From an uncultured Chloroflexota bacterium (GTDB lineage Bacteria > Chloroflexota > Anaerolineae > Anaerolineales > Anaerolineaceae), in contig CADACE010000003.1 in the NCBI GenBank assembly GCA_902786265.1, positions 159,332 through 223,331 of the forward strand: a stretch of DNA of 64,000 bases, in the 5' to 3' direction. Positions within the stretch are counted from its first letter, which is position 1; every line of letters starts with the position of its first letter. This document shows positions 17,048 to 24,996 of this stretch, piece after piece. The position numbers and the translations under genes were made by a program. The notes beneath the pieces are model-generated. The model was not told where the DNA came from. It did no database searches and worked only from the letters and a program-made list of their open reading frames with translations.

Positions 17048-18499
17048 CTACGCGTTATACGTCGAAGCAGCCGTATCACCGCCCTCCCCGGTCCAATTGG
17101 TATGGAAGAATTCTCCGCGGGGATGGTCGAGTCTTTCATAAGTATGTGCCCCGAAATAATCCCGCTGTGCCTGCAGCAGATTTGCGGAAAGACGTTCCGT
17201 CCGGTAGGCATCATAATAGTTCAAAGCGCTGCACATCGCCGGAACCGGTACTCCGCAGCGGATCGCTTCCGCACAAACTTCACGCCAGCCGCTCTGGGCT
17301 TTTTCCACGATTTCACGGAAGGTATCATTCAGCAGCAGGTTCGGCAGATCGGGATCCGAGTCAAATGCCTTTTTGATATCGCCGAGAAAAACGGAACGGA
17401 TAATACACCCGCCGCGCCACATCAGGGCGATGTTCCCATAATGCAGGTTCCAGCCATAAGTTTTCGCCGCGTCCCGCATCAGGGCAAATCCCTGAGCATA
17501 GGAAATGATCTTGGACGCGTATAACGCATCCCGGATCGCGGAGAGAAATGCGGACCGGTCCACGGAACAGGCACGATCCGGACCGTGCAAAATATGGGAA
17601 GCTTCGGTACGCTCTGCCTTCATAGCGCTCAGACAGCGGGCAAAAACAGCTTCACCGATCAATGTCAGCGGAATTCCCTCATCCAGCGCGGCAATGGAAG
17701 TCCATTTTCCGGTTCCCTTTTGACCGGCAGTATCGAGGATCTTATCCACCAGAGGAGCACCGTCTTCATCTTTGTAAGCCAGAATATCCGCGGTGATCTT
17801 GATCAGGTAACTGTCCAGCTCTCCTTTATTCCACTCCGCAAAGACCTCATGCATCTCATCGGCGGACATTCCCAGCAGATCACGCATCAGCTGGTACGCT
17901 TCGCAGATCAACTGCATATCCCCATATTCAATGCCGTTATGCACCATTTTCACGTAATGTCCCGCGCCGCCGGAACCGACCCATTCACAGCAGGGTGATC
18001 CGTCTTCTACTTTCGCGCAAATTGCCTGAAAGATTGGCCTGACCACCGGCCATGCCGCGTCAGAACCGCCCGGCATCATCGAAGGTCCCTTCAAGGCTCC
18101 TTCTTCACCGCCGGAGACCCCGGTTCCCACATAAAGCAAACCTTTGCTTTCGACATAAGCAGTCCGGCGCATCGTATCCGGAAAATGGGAATTTCCGCCG
18201 TCGATGATAACATCGCCGGGTTCCATCAAAGGGATGAGCTTCTCGATCATCTCATCCACCGGGTTCCCGGCCTTGACCATGATCATCACTTTCCGCGGTT
18301 TTTCCAGCTGCGAAACCAGTTCTTCCAAAGAATAAGCGCCCTGAATATTTTTACATTTTGCGCGTCCGTTTATAAATTTGGTAACTTTTTCGGTTGTACG
18401 GTTATATACGCTGACAGTGAATCCTTTGCTTTCCATATTGATGGCAAGATTTTCGCCCATCACAGCCAAACCCAGCAAACCGATATCAGATTTTTTCAT
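17048..18499 (-). CDS. gnd: 6-phosphogluconate dehydrogenase, decarboxylating
   Basis: Converts 6-phosphogluconate to ribulose 5-phosphate and CO2 with NAD(P)+ in the oxidative pentose phosphate pathway. The Rossmann start GLLGLAVMGENLAINM, the substrate loops VIIDGGNSHFPDT and GVSGGEEGALKGPSMMPGG, and the catalytic segment GSGGAGHYVKMVHNGIEYGDMQ are all intact. The C-terminal tail YFGAHTYERLDHPRGEFFHTNW is also typical. The length of 483 is that of the long homodimeric form. The cofactor position carries NRTTEKV, consistent with NADP. It stands as a single gene between the shared terminator and polB. Confidence 0.96.
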   Translation of the reverse strand: MKKSDIGLLGLAVMGENLAINMESKGFTVSVYNRTTEKVTKFINGRAKCKNIQGAYSLEELVSQLEKPRKVMIMVKAGNPVDEMIEKLIPLMEPGDVIIDGGNSHFPDTMRRTAYVESKGLLYVGTGVSGGEEGALKGPSMMPGGSDAAWPVVRPIFQAICAKVEDGSPCCEWVGSGGAGHYVKMVHNGIEYGDMQLICEAYQLMRDLLGMSADEMHEVFAEWNKGELDSYLIKITADILAYKDEDGAPLVDKILDTAGQKGTGKWTSIAALDEGIPLTLIGEAVFARCLSAMKAERTEASHILHGPDRACSVDRSAFLSAIRDALYASKIISYAQGFALMRDAAKTYGWNLHYGNIALMWRGGCIIRSVFLGDIKKAFDSDPDLPNLLLNDTFREIVEKAQSGWREVCAEAIRCGVPVPAMCSALNYYDAYRTERLSANLLQAQRDYFGAHTYERLDHPRGEFFHTNWTGEGGDTAASTYNA

Positions 18500-18634
18500 A
18501 CCAAGATCCTTTCCGTAAATAATGATCTTCTGTCAACAAGTATAAACGATGTACAAAAAAAGAGCGAAACTGAAACAGGAAAGGTGAAGATTCCATATCT
18601 GAAAACCCTGAAAAGACAATATCCGCTTTTCCTC

Positions 18635-20866
18635 TCAGATCAATTTAAACTGCAGACCGCCGCACGCCCAGTCTTCCACTTCTTTTGCGTCAATGCCGAA
18701 AGGATAAAGAATGGTCGCGGCAGCTCTTCCGAAAAGCAGACGGTATTTCGCTTTATCCACAGCTTCCGGCGAAATCGGATCCGGCAGTTCCCACGCATGA
18801 ACGTCTTCTTTCCCGACGGTATAAAGAAAGCGCACTTTCTGCCCCGGAGCCAGCCGTTTGCCGGTCCGCTCCAGCAGCTGCCGGGCTGCTCTCACCGAAG
18901 GAGTCGGGGCACGATATGCCTCCAGTTCCCGGCTGATGCGCATGGTCAGGACCAGCTCCTTCAGCGGGACACGACCGTTATTCAGATCATCCAGTGCCTG
19001 CTTCAAAATTCCGAAAGCTTTGCGGAGATATTCAGGCAGGTCACGCGCATCATAAGCCAGAGACAGACATTTCAAAGCTTTCCGCTGCGTTTCGATGATC
19101 CACGGCGGCATATCACGGCGGCGGGCCTCAATTCCGCGCATCTTCAGCTCCCCGCTGCGGAAAGTACCGAAATAACGGTTCGGGACGGGAACATCCTCAT
19201 CAGAGCGGGAAGGAAGAAAAGCAAGCCAGTTATAGATCCCGTCCAGCGCGATCATCATATTCGTCCGGCGTGAAATCTCATCCAGGACCGGCTGGAAATC
19301 CGCCACGCTCACACAGCCGCGCTTCCGCAGCCAAAGCGCGTCAACAAACATATGGAGCACTTCGAAGCCCATATCCTCGGCAGCTTCCTTCGCGATCAGA
19401 AGAGCCTCACGTCCTCCGCGCGTGACCGCTTCATGTGACTCGATCCGCCCAAACCGGGCATTCTTGTACCCCAAAAAGCCAAAACAAACCACCAGAAGCC
19501 ATTTTAACGCGGAGGCTCTGGCTGAATAGCTTTTCGCGAGAGGGACATCTTTATCCGGATAGTGCAGTAATTTCTGCTTGATCTTCACACGCTTTTCATA
19601 AAGAGGCTTCAATGTCAGCGGGACGATCCCAAGCTCCTTTTGCGCGGGTTCCAGACCATCCGGCAACGGAACCTCCGGAGAGATATTCCCGTTGATGATG
19701 ATCGCCGGATACATGGAGACGAAATCGATTTCCGCGATATCGGTATAAAGCCCGGGCCTGGGCTGGTAGATCATTCCGCCGCGGTCAAATTGGATCAGAT
19801 CCAGACCGTTCTTGATCTGTTCCGACTGCTGCTTCTGTTCCGGAACCAGAACATCATGCTGCATGGCGGTGATCATCTGCATGGCGGAAATACCGGATCC
19901 CGGTGAAACCCGGGAAGCGTATTCAATGGGCATCGCCGTGACACGCGCCATCTCCAAAGCGCCGTCGAAACCATAATCCTTCCACATCATGGCGTTTCGT
20001 TTATCAATATGACAGCGTCCGAACAGATGGGCTTCCTGCGCCCGATATACGATCTGGCCGTAAGAGAAATAAGACGTTTCCTTCTTCCACAAAACATCCT
20101 TTTCCGGATCCCGGTTGAGCTTCAAAGGAATACCGGCCGCATCCCGCATCTCAAGCAGCTTCGGGATCAGCCAGTTATCCCCCCAGTCAGTCAGGATAAT
20201 ATCCGGATCCACACTGTCGATCAGTTCATTCAGCTTTGTCAGAACTTCCTCCGGATCACCCAGCAGAATACGCTGTTTTTTCCCGTCATAATGAACATCC
20301 ACCGCGGACGGCTCCGCTTTGGAAGGATCCTGATCCGGGATCAGTTCCATTTTCCGCAAAACCGGCAGCAGCACAGCCAGATCCCAGCGGGAATTCAGCA
20401 CCTGCAGCGACTGCAGTGAACCGTCCTCCTGATATGTCAGCGAACAATAAGCCATCGGAAAACTTTCATACTGCGCGGCATGGCGCACCTGTACGGAAAG
20501 GTCCGCGTTATAACAGGTCAGATCGGGAAATGAACGCTGTACATTCTGAAAGCAGGCTTTCTGGGAAACCGGCCCGTTCATATCTACACGCAAAACGCAG
20601 ATTGGTTCAGGCAGGAACACATCCTTTTTCATCTCTTTGCTCAGGCGCTGAACCCCGGGCTGATTCCGCAAAAACAAACAGCACTCATGCAGCCGTTTGC
20701 AGGGACCGTAAATATAAAAACAGGCAGGCAGATCCTGACGGAGGCAGATCCTTTCACCGCTGTCCATAATAAACCAGAGACGGATGGCATCCGCCGCATC
20801 CTCATAAAGGTCCAGCAGCCACCCTTTTCCGCTGATTTCCGTACTCAACCCGGTCTCATCCATCAT
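18635..20866 (-). CDS. Family B DNA polymerase, divergent
   Basis: A 743-residue PolB-family polymerase. Motif A is DFVSMYP near residue 383 (canonical DxxSLYP). The motif B region is SARASALKWLLVVCFGFLGYKNARFG near 445-470. Motif C aligns as F-V-D-A-L-W near 507 where most relatives have D-T-D-S: the second, essential Asp is kept but the first is Phe. The exonuclease part is weak; the usual Exo II block appears as DPDIILTDWGDNW without the normal Phe-Asp, so proofreading is doubtful. It follows the 113-aa and RecA-like genes, a layout reminiscent of ImuA-type mutagenesis cassettes. A repair or translesion role is inferred. Confidence 0.85.
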   Translation of the reverse strand: MMDETGLSTEISGKGWLLDLYEDAADAIRLWFIMDSGERICLRQDLPACFYIYGPCKRLHECCLFLRNQPGVQRLSKEMKKDVFLPEPICVLRVDMNGPVSQKACFQNVQRSFPDLTCYNADLSVQVRHAAQYESFPMAYCSLTYQEDGSLQSLQVLNSRWDLAVLLPVLRKMELIPDQDPSKAEPSAVDVHYDGKKQRILLGDPEEVLTKLNELIDSVDPDIILTDWGDNWLIPKLLEMRDAAGIPLKLNRDPEKDVLWKKETSYFSYGQIVYRAQEAHLFGRCHIDKRNAMMWKDYGFDGALEMARVTAMPIEYASRVSPGSGISAMQMITAMQHDVLVPEQKQQSEQIKNGLDLIQFDRGGMIYQPRPGLYTDIAEIDFVSMYPAIIINGNISPEVPLPDGLEPAQKELGIVPLTLKPLYEKRVKIKQKLLHYPDKDVPLAKSYSARASALKWLLVVCFGFLGYKNARFGRIESHEAVTRGGREALLIAKEAAEDMGFEVLHMFVDALWLRKRGCVSVADFQPVLDEISRRTNMMIALDGIYNWLAFLPSRSDEDVPVPNRYFGTFRSGELKMRGIEARRRDMPPWIIETQRKALKCLSLAYDARDLPEYLRKAFGILKQALDDLNNGRVPLKELVLTMRISRELEAYRAPTPSVRAARQLLERTGKRLAPGQKVRFLYTVGKEDVHAWELPDPISPEAVDKAKYRLLFGRAAATILYPFGIDAKEVEDWACGGLQFKLI

Positions 20867-20908
20867 TCCGCCTGTTACGCTGCTCTACCGTGTCCGGTTT
20901 GTAAAGTT

Positions 20909-21250
20909 TTACAGATCCTCCTCATCCGGATAGAGCAGCCTGCGCAGACCGGGCAGGTTCGGAACAGCGGCATCGGGCACATCTTCGATCCCGCACTGCT
21001 TACACAGTTCATTCACCTTCGACTCGATTCGTTCACTGCGTTTGGCTACCTCCAGCAGCATGCTGATGATATAGGCATCCATCGGATAAAGGTTCCCGGC
21101 ATAGGAAGTTTCCGCGATATGCAGGCGTGAAAGATGGATCAGGTCTTTCATTACAGCCTGATCTTCCCGCCGCAGCGCGCGTGTGAAACGCTGCAGGGCT
21201 TTTTCTTCCTCGATCCAGGTTTGTGTCGCTGATTGTATCGTCCGTCCCAT
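20909..21250 (-). CDS. Unknown small helical protein between RecA-like and PolB genes
   Basis: A 113-residue, mostly helical, charged protein beginning MGRTIQSATQTWIEEEKALQ. I chose the ATG at 21250 because GAGGAGG lies directly upstream; the longer open frame overlaps the preceding gene. No signal peptide, membrane segment or enzyme motif is seen. Two Cys sit in the segment ELCKQCGIED, and the tail is acidic (YPDEEDL). It is 46 bases after the RecA-like gene and 42 bases before polB, so the three are most likely one transcript. Its position suggests an adaptor or polymerase accessory, which is an inference only. Confidence 0.75.
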   Translation of the reverse strand: MGRTIQSATQTWIEEEKALQRFTRALRREDQAVMKDLIHLSRLHIAETSYAGNLYPMDAYIISMLLEVAKRSERIESKVNELCKQCGIEDVPDAAVPNLPGLRRLLYPDEEDL

Positions 21251-21296
21251 AATTTCCTCCTCATATCCGGCAGATCTGTGTATTGTGAATAACTGC

Positions 21297-21980
21297 TTAC
21301 AATAAATCAAATAAACTCGGCTGTCCATCCGGCAAAGCTGTCTGATCCCTTTTTGCCCCGCCATCGTGTTCCATATGAAAGACCTGTGAAGCCGGGCGGA
21401 GCTGATAACCTGAAACTGCTTCATACCCACCGGAGGAGCCTTCTTTCAGCGCTGCCGGCCGGATGGCGATCAAACCGAAACGCCGTGCCAGACAGTCCAC
21501 CATTCCCACCCGGTCCGGGGCAAGATTGACCGGCACAGGTTTCACCCCGATCAGCAAAGACCGGTTTTTCATGGCACATCGAAGCAGCTCCACAGATTCA
21601 TTGAATAAACGGTAAACCTCAGCGGTTTTGATGTTCTCATCCAGAAACGGAGAGAGCAGATCCAGAATAATTACCGGCAGGCCGGCTTCCATGCCGCTGA
21701 TCTGGCGCAGAAGGGTCACCGCCTGGTAACAGGTGAAAGCCCGCTGCAGCCGGATGTTCTGCATAGCGGCAGCCGGATCACGGGTAAGATACCGCAGCTG
21801 ACGGGCTGTATAATACATATCGCAGCGGTTGCCGAAATCAAGTACATGCAGCGGCTGCCTCACCGCGATTTCCGCACAGATACGGAGCAAATATCCGGCT
21901 GCAGCATGAGAACCATACAGAATTTTGCACCCGTTCTCAAAAATTGTGGTATACTTTAATAAACAATTAACTTGTGCCAT
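21297..21980 (-). CDS. RecA/RadA-like ATPase-fold protein with degenerate Walker A
   Basis: A 227-residue protein with a RecA-like core. The phosphate-loop position reads LYGSHAAAGYLLR, lacking the GK(T/S) of a real Walker A. A Walker B-like strand (GLPVIILDLLSPFLD) and a later strand RSLLIGVKPV follow the RadA/RecA order. The C-terminal ~40 residues are variable (YQLRPASQVFHMEHDGG). The missing lysine suggests it no longer hydrolyses ATP in the normal way, as in ImuA-type accessory proteins. It is first in the operon with the 113-aa protein and PolB. A consensus promoter ends 8 bases before its ATG, so the mRNA is probably leaderless. Confidence 0.72.
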   Translation of the reverse strand: MAQVNCLLKYTTIFENGCKILYGSHAAAGYLLRICAEIAVRQPLHVLDFGNRCDMYYTARQLRYLTRDPAAAMQNIRLQRAFTCYQAVTLLRQISGMEAGLPVIILDLLSPFLDENIKTAEVYRLFNESVELLRCAMKNRSLLIGVKPVPVNLAPDRVGMVDCLARRFGLIAIRPAALKEGSSGGYEAVSGYQLRPASQVFHMEHDGGAKRDQTALPDGQPSLFDLL

Positions 21981-21988
21981 AATAGGAT

Positions 21989-22017
21989 ATTATAGAATAT
22001 TATTTCTATTTTGTCAA
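21989..22017 (-). promoter_or_regulatory. Perfect TTGACA-N17-TATAAT promoter with dyad in spacer
   Basis: On the minus strand, TTGACA (22017-22012), a 17-bp spacer and TATAAT (21994-21989) match the sigma-70 consensus at all twelve positions. The ATG lies 8 bases further on, so transcription should begin at or within 2-3 bases of it. The dyad TAGAA-N6-TTCTA (21993-22008) fills the spacer and would make an ideal repressor site. A 29-bp block agreeing at 24 of 29 positions drives the gene at 23458-24591. Confidence 0.75.
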
Positions 22018-22086
22018 GGCGTTTTTCCCGAAGTTAAGACATTTGTCATATTTCTCAATAATTTTTACATCAGTTGTATTTAATAT

Positions 22087-22114
22087 AAAAAATCCGCAGA
22101 AATTTCTGCGGATT
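22087..22114 (-). terminator. Intrinsic terminator of ssrA
   Basis: AATCCGCAGAA and TTCTGCGGATT form a stem (22091-22114) followed on the minus strand by a U-run (A residues at 22087-22092). It begins 4 bases after the tmRNA 3' end. Confidence 0.9.
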
Positions 22115-22117
22115 TTG

Positions 22118-22520
22118 TGGAGATGGCGGGAGTCGAACCCGCGTCCGAAAGATTCGACCCTCGAATATACTACGAGCGTAGTCAGTTTATTGGTTTAACC
22201 TCTCAAAGGAGAAACAGACAAAACCTTTTGAGGCGATCCACTCAGACCCGAAAGTCCTCTTTTGCTTCGCGTCGTGACTCCGCGGGCAGCATGCTGACTT
22301 TGTGACGCCCACTCCGCGATCGGTCAGCAGTACGATGCGGGTGAACGTGACCTGAAAAGGTCAATGCGGCTTTGCCGCTCCGCCGATTAGGCAGCGAGAG
22401 GCATTGCAGCGTAGGAAGTGCGATTGTTGGCACTTGATTTTTTGTACTGATTTTACGAGGTCGGCACCTCTCGGCTCGCAATTCGGGACCAGCCTCCCCC
22501 GTCGAGACCGGAACATCCCC
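22118..22520 (-). ncRNA. ssrA: Transfer-messenger RNA (tmRNA)
   Basis: tmRNA rescues stalled ribosomes and adds a degradation tag. The 5' end GGGGATGTTCCGG pairs with the 3' end CATCTCC to form the acceptor stem. The 3' part GGACGCGGGTTCGACTCCCG is the T-arm of the tRNA-like domain. The message region reads ANNRTSYAAMPLAA followed by TAA, with GCC (Ala) as the resume codon and the usual hydrophobic LAA-type end. The 3' CCA is not fully encoded (CAC follows). The length of ~403 nt is normal. A TATAAT hexamer lies about 15 bases upstream, and a clean terminator follows. Confidence 0.95.
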
Positions 22521-22594
22521 AATTGACATTTTATATTATACATTCATTTTTGTTTTTTTATCCGTTTTTCTATGACTGCCATGAATCCGGATCA

Positions 22595-23173
22595 TCAGGG
22601 TGTACGGATCTCAATTATTTTCAGCGGAGTTACTCGGTTGATATCGAAATCGTTATAGCTGCGGATTTTATACAGATTTGATTCCGTACTTCCTTCATTG
22701 ATCGCTGACCGGATTGCGTTTTCAGCCGTTTGCTCGTCAATATCTTTATTAAAATACAGCAAAGCGGTTTTACTCCAGTCAAACAGCTGCTTTTCGTCAC
22801 TCTCGTCAAAGCTCAATTTGATCCCATAATCTTTGCCCTCATGATCATTCATCGTCCGAATAGTTCCCGTTCCTCCGGAAGGAGCTATTTTTTTTACATA
22901 AAATTGGCAGACTCCGATTTCAAGGCTGCTTCTGTCAATGAAAAACATACCTGAGGCACCGGTTTTCTCGGACTTTTTTTTGATCCCGTCAAATTCCATC
23001 TTACACAGTATAGTGACATCAAAACTTATCGTGGGAGTTTCCGCAGGCAGCAGAACCGGTGCTGAGGCTGATTTGTTTTGATTTGGAGTCACTTTATAAA
23101 GCAACAATACGGCACTGCCGAGAGCTAAAAATATATAAACGATCAATCTTGCGGCCCGAGTCCTGTCCATCAT
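22595..23173 (-). CDS. Unknown membrane-anchored protein
   Basis: A 192-residue protein with one N-terminal membrane segment (RLIVYIFLALGSAVLLLY, residues ~8-26) and a ~165-residue extracytoplasmic domain with mixed strands. The domain includes ISFDVTILCKMEFDG and the ending TPLKIIEIRTP. No lipobox is present, so it is probably a type II anchored protein. The family is not recognised. It lies between ssrA and a gene at 23458 on the same strand, with a 284-base gap upstream. No clear ribosome site was identified, so the start is less certain than the frame. Confidence 0.65.
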   Translation of the reverse strand: MMDRTRAARLIVYIFLALGSAVLLLYKVTPNQNKSASAPVLLPAETPTISFDVTILCKMEFDGIKKKSEKTGASGMFFIDRSSLEIGVCQFYVKKIAPSGGTGTIRTMNDHEGKDYGIKLSFDESDEKQLFDWSKTALLYFNKDIDEQTAENAIRSAINEGSTESNLYKIRSYNDFDINRVTPLKIIEIRTP

Positions 23174-23457
23174 ACACCATCCACGTTTAAAGCTTTATAC
23201 CAGCCATTATACACAACTAAAGTTTTTATAATACACGCAACAGAAGCTTTTCTTTTTCTCGTTTAAACACTTCCTTATGATATTTTATATACGACTTTCT
23301 CAATATATATGTTTCCCCAAAAGAGTTGCATTCAGAGCGAAACAGAAAGAGACTCATCGAAAATCACTGTCTTTTTTGAACCAAACACAGCCGAAACCCA
23401 CCGGATCTCGGCTATCTTTTATCTGACCACTGACGGCTGACCACTATTATCTGGCTG

Positions 23458-24591
23458 CTATTTTTTCTTCTTTCTCTTCTCGCGCAATTTCTTCCGGGTC
23501 TCATCAGAAGGTCCCATCCGTGACCGGTCCGCCTGCGTCATGTTGCATGTTCCCGGCTTTTTATCGATGATCCGTCCTTCATCCCGAAGTTTTCTGAAAC
23601 GCTCCATCAAAAGGTCAAAATCTTCGTGTGCGATTATTTCCGCTTCCGAAAAGTCCCCTCTGCTTTTGGCTTCATCCGCCAGGAGCTTTCTGAGCTGCCC
23701 CGGCTCCATTCTGATTTCCGGGATCTTCATGGGAGGAATGAACCGCCCTGGATTGATGGTCCGGCCGGGACTGATCAGGCTCCCCGGTTCAATAATGCCG
23801 CCCCGCTCAAGCCGTTTTCTCGCTCTTTCAGCTTCCAACTGTTCCCGTTTTGTCGCCCATTCAGCTTCCTTATTCTGCCGTTTGATCTCATTCGCGAAGG
23901 ATCTCATTACCGGCAGCGAAGAGGCTCTCAATCTGGGATTCACGGTGTCCGCGCTTTTGTCCCGGCGTGTGCCCGGCTCATTTTTATAAACCCTGGCGCG
24001 CTCCAGCATGGAATCAATATTGATTTTCCCTTCCCGGATCTTTTGTATCTTATCCTCTGTGGCTTTCAGCCGTTCAGCCAATGCCGCCCAGCGGAACATA
24101 CGGCTGATGATGTTCATATCCAGCGCATCTCCTCTGCCCATCACTTCATTATAGGCACTGATACATTTGCGGAAATGCAGGGAAACCATGCAATACAGCT
24201 CATGAAGGGAAACGTTATCGAGTAATGTAAATTCTTCTCCGGATTTTTCCAGAACCGCTTTGGTGATGCAGCAGCTGCCCAGCTGGCGGATGTTCTTTTC
24301 CAGATAGTCGCTCAGCAGCATATAAGTCGGGGAATGACGGTTGTAACGGGTGGCGGCATAATGCGCGTTGTTCGTCACGATCCATAATGCCTGCACCATT
24401 TCTTCAAACGCGAGCGGAGCGCTGTTATAGCAGCCCTCCGGCTCAAACGGCAGCCCGTATTCATCCGTCAGGATCTCTTCCGCGCCTTCACCATCCGCGG
24501 GCAAATCAAACTGTCCCTCTGACAGCACCCGCTCGGCCATCGCGTCCAATTCCTGATCCGTAAGTCCGGTTTTCACCGCCGTGCTTTCCAT
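23458..24591 (-). CDS. Unknown protein, helical domain and basic C-terminal tail
   Basis: A ~377-residue cytoplasmic protein of unknown family. Residues ~60-190 are helical with the block VSLHELYCMVSLHFRKC, which resembles MSIGDLISAASYQFRKS in the protein encoded at 5039-6289. Residues ~235-265 are a charged helix (KRQNKEAEWATKREQLEAERA). They are followed by a Pro/Gly-rich linker with repeated 'PG' turns (EPGSLISPGRTINPGRF), and the protein ends in a Lys/Arg tail. The ATG at 24591 is preceded in frame by a GTG at 24594; either could start it. Its promoter shares a 29-bp block with that of the RecA-like/PolB operon, suggesting co-regulation. Confidence 0.7.
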   Translation of the reverse strand: MESTAVKTGLTDQELDAMAERVLSEGQFDLPADGEGAEEILTDEYGLPFEPEGCYNSAPLAFEEMVQALWIVTNNAHYAATRYNRHSPTYMLLSDYLEKNIRQLGSCCITKAVLEKSGEEFTLLDNVSLHELYCMVSLHFRKCISAYNEVMGRGDALDMNIISRMFRWAALAERLKATEDKIQKIREGKINIDSMLERARVYKNEPGTRRDKSADTVNPRLRASSLPVMRSFANEIKRQNKEAEWATKREQLEAERARKRLERGGIIEPGSLISPGRTINPGRFIPPMKIPEIRMEPGQLRKLLADEAKSRGDFSEAEIIAHEDFDLLMERFRKLRDEGRIIDKKPGTCNMTQADRSRMGPSDETRKKLREKRKKKK

Positions 24592-24653
24592 CACGTTTTT
24601 TCATTCCCTTTCTAAAATTTCGATTGATATAGTATTTTTATCAATCTTTCATT

Positions 24654-24682
24654 ATTGTAGTATTGTTTTTCTATTTTGTCAA
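24654..24682 (-). promoter_or_regulatory. TTGACA-N17-TACAAT promoter, near copy of the one at 21989-22017
   Basis: On the minus strand, TTGACA (24682-24677), a 17-bp spacer and TACAAT (24659-24654). The first 15 bases (TTGACAAAATAGAAA) are identical to the RecA-like operon promoter, and 24 of 29 positions agree overall. The dyad is weaker here: the right half reads ATACTA instead of TTCTA. Confidence 0.65.
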
Positions 24683-24788
24683 GGACATTTATTATTTTCT
24701 ATCATCATTTTCCATACTATGAAAAAAACACGAAAAAGTCAGTATTTTATTACGCGGTCAAAAAAGGTGTTATAATATCTATTCGTTC

Positions 24789-24862
24789 GGGCGGGTAGCT
24801 CAGTTGGTTAGAGCACATCCCTTACAAGGATGGGGTCGCAGGTTCGAGTCCTGTCCCGCCCA
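24789..24862 (+). tRNA. tRNA-Val (anticodon TAC)
   Basis: A 74-nt cloverleaf. The acceptor stem GGGCGGG pairs with CCCGCCC, the anticodon stem CATCC/GGATG encloses CTTACAA with anticodon TAC, and the T-arm GCAGGTTCGAGTCCTGT is canonical. CCA is not encoded. A stem-loop terminator follows at 24876. No integrated element is seen at its 3' end. Confidence 0.97.
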
Positions 24863-24875
24863 CTGATTGTAAAGT

Positions 24876-24899
24876 CACCTGTTATTCAGGTGTTTTTTT
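24876..24899 (+). terminator. Intrinsic terminator of tRNA-Val
   Basis: CACCTG (24876-24881) and CAGGTG (24887-24892) form a short stem followed by seven T residues. Confidence 0.85.
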
Positions 24900-24996
24900 A
24901 CTTAAAGGTAATAATCAGCGGCATCGTCCCTGTTTTATCTGCAATTTTCAGCTTTGTCTTATCAAAAACATTTGCGTATGTGTTTGCATTTAAGGG

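Noticed and set aside
24789..24862. tRNA-Val as attachment site of an integrated element
   Set aside because: No integrase or phage gene is nearby, and no repeat of the tRNA 3' end was noticed.
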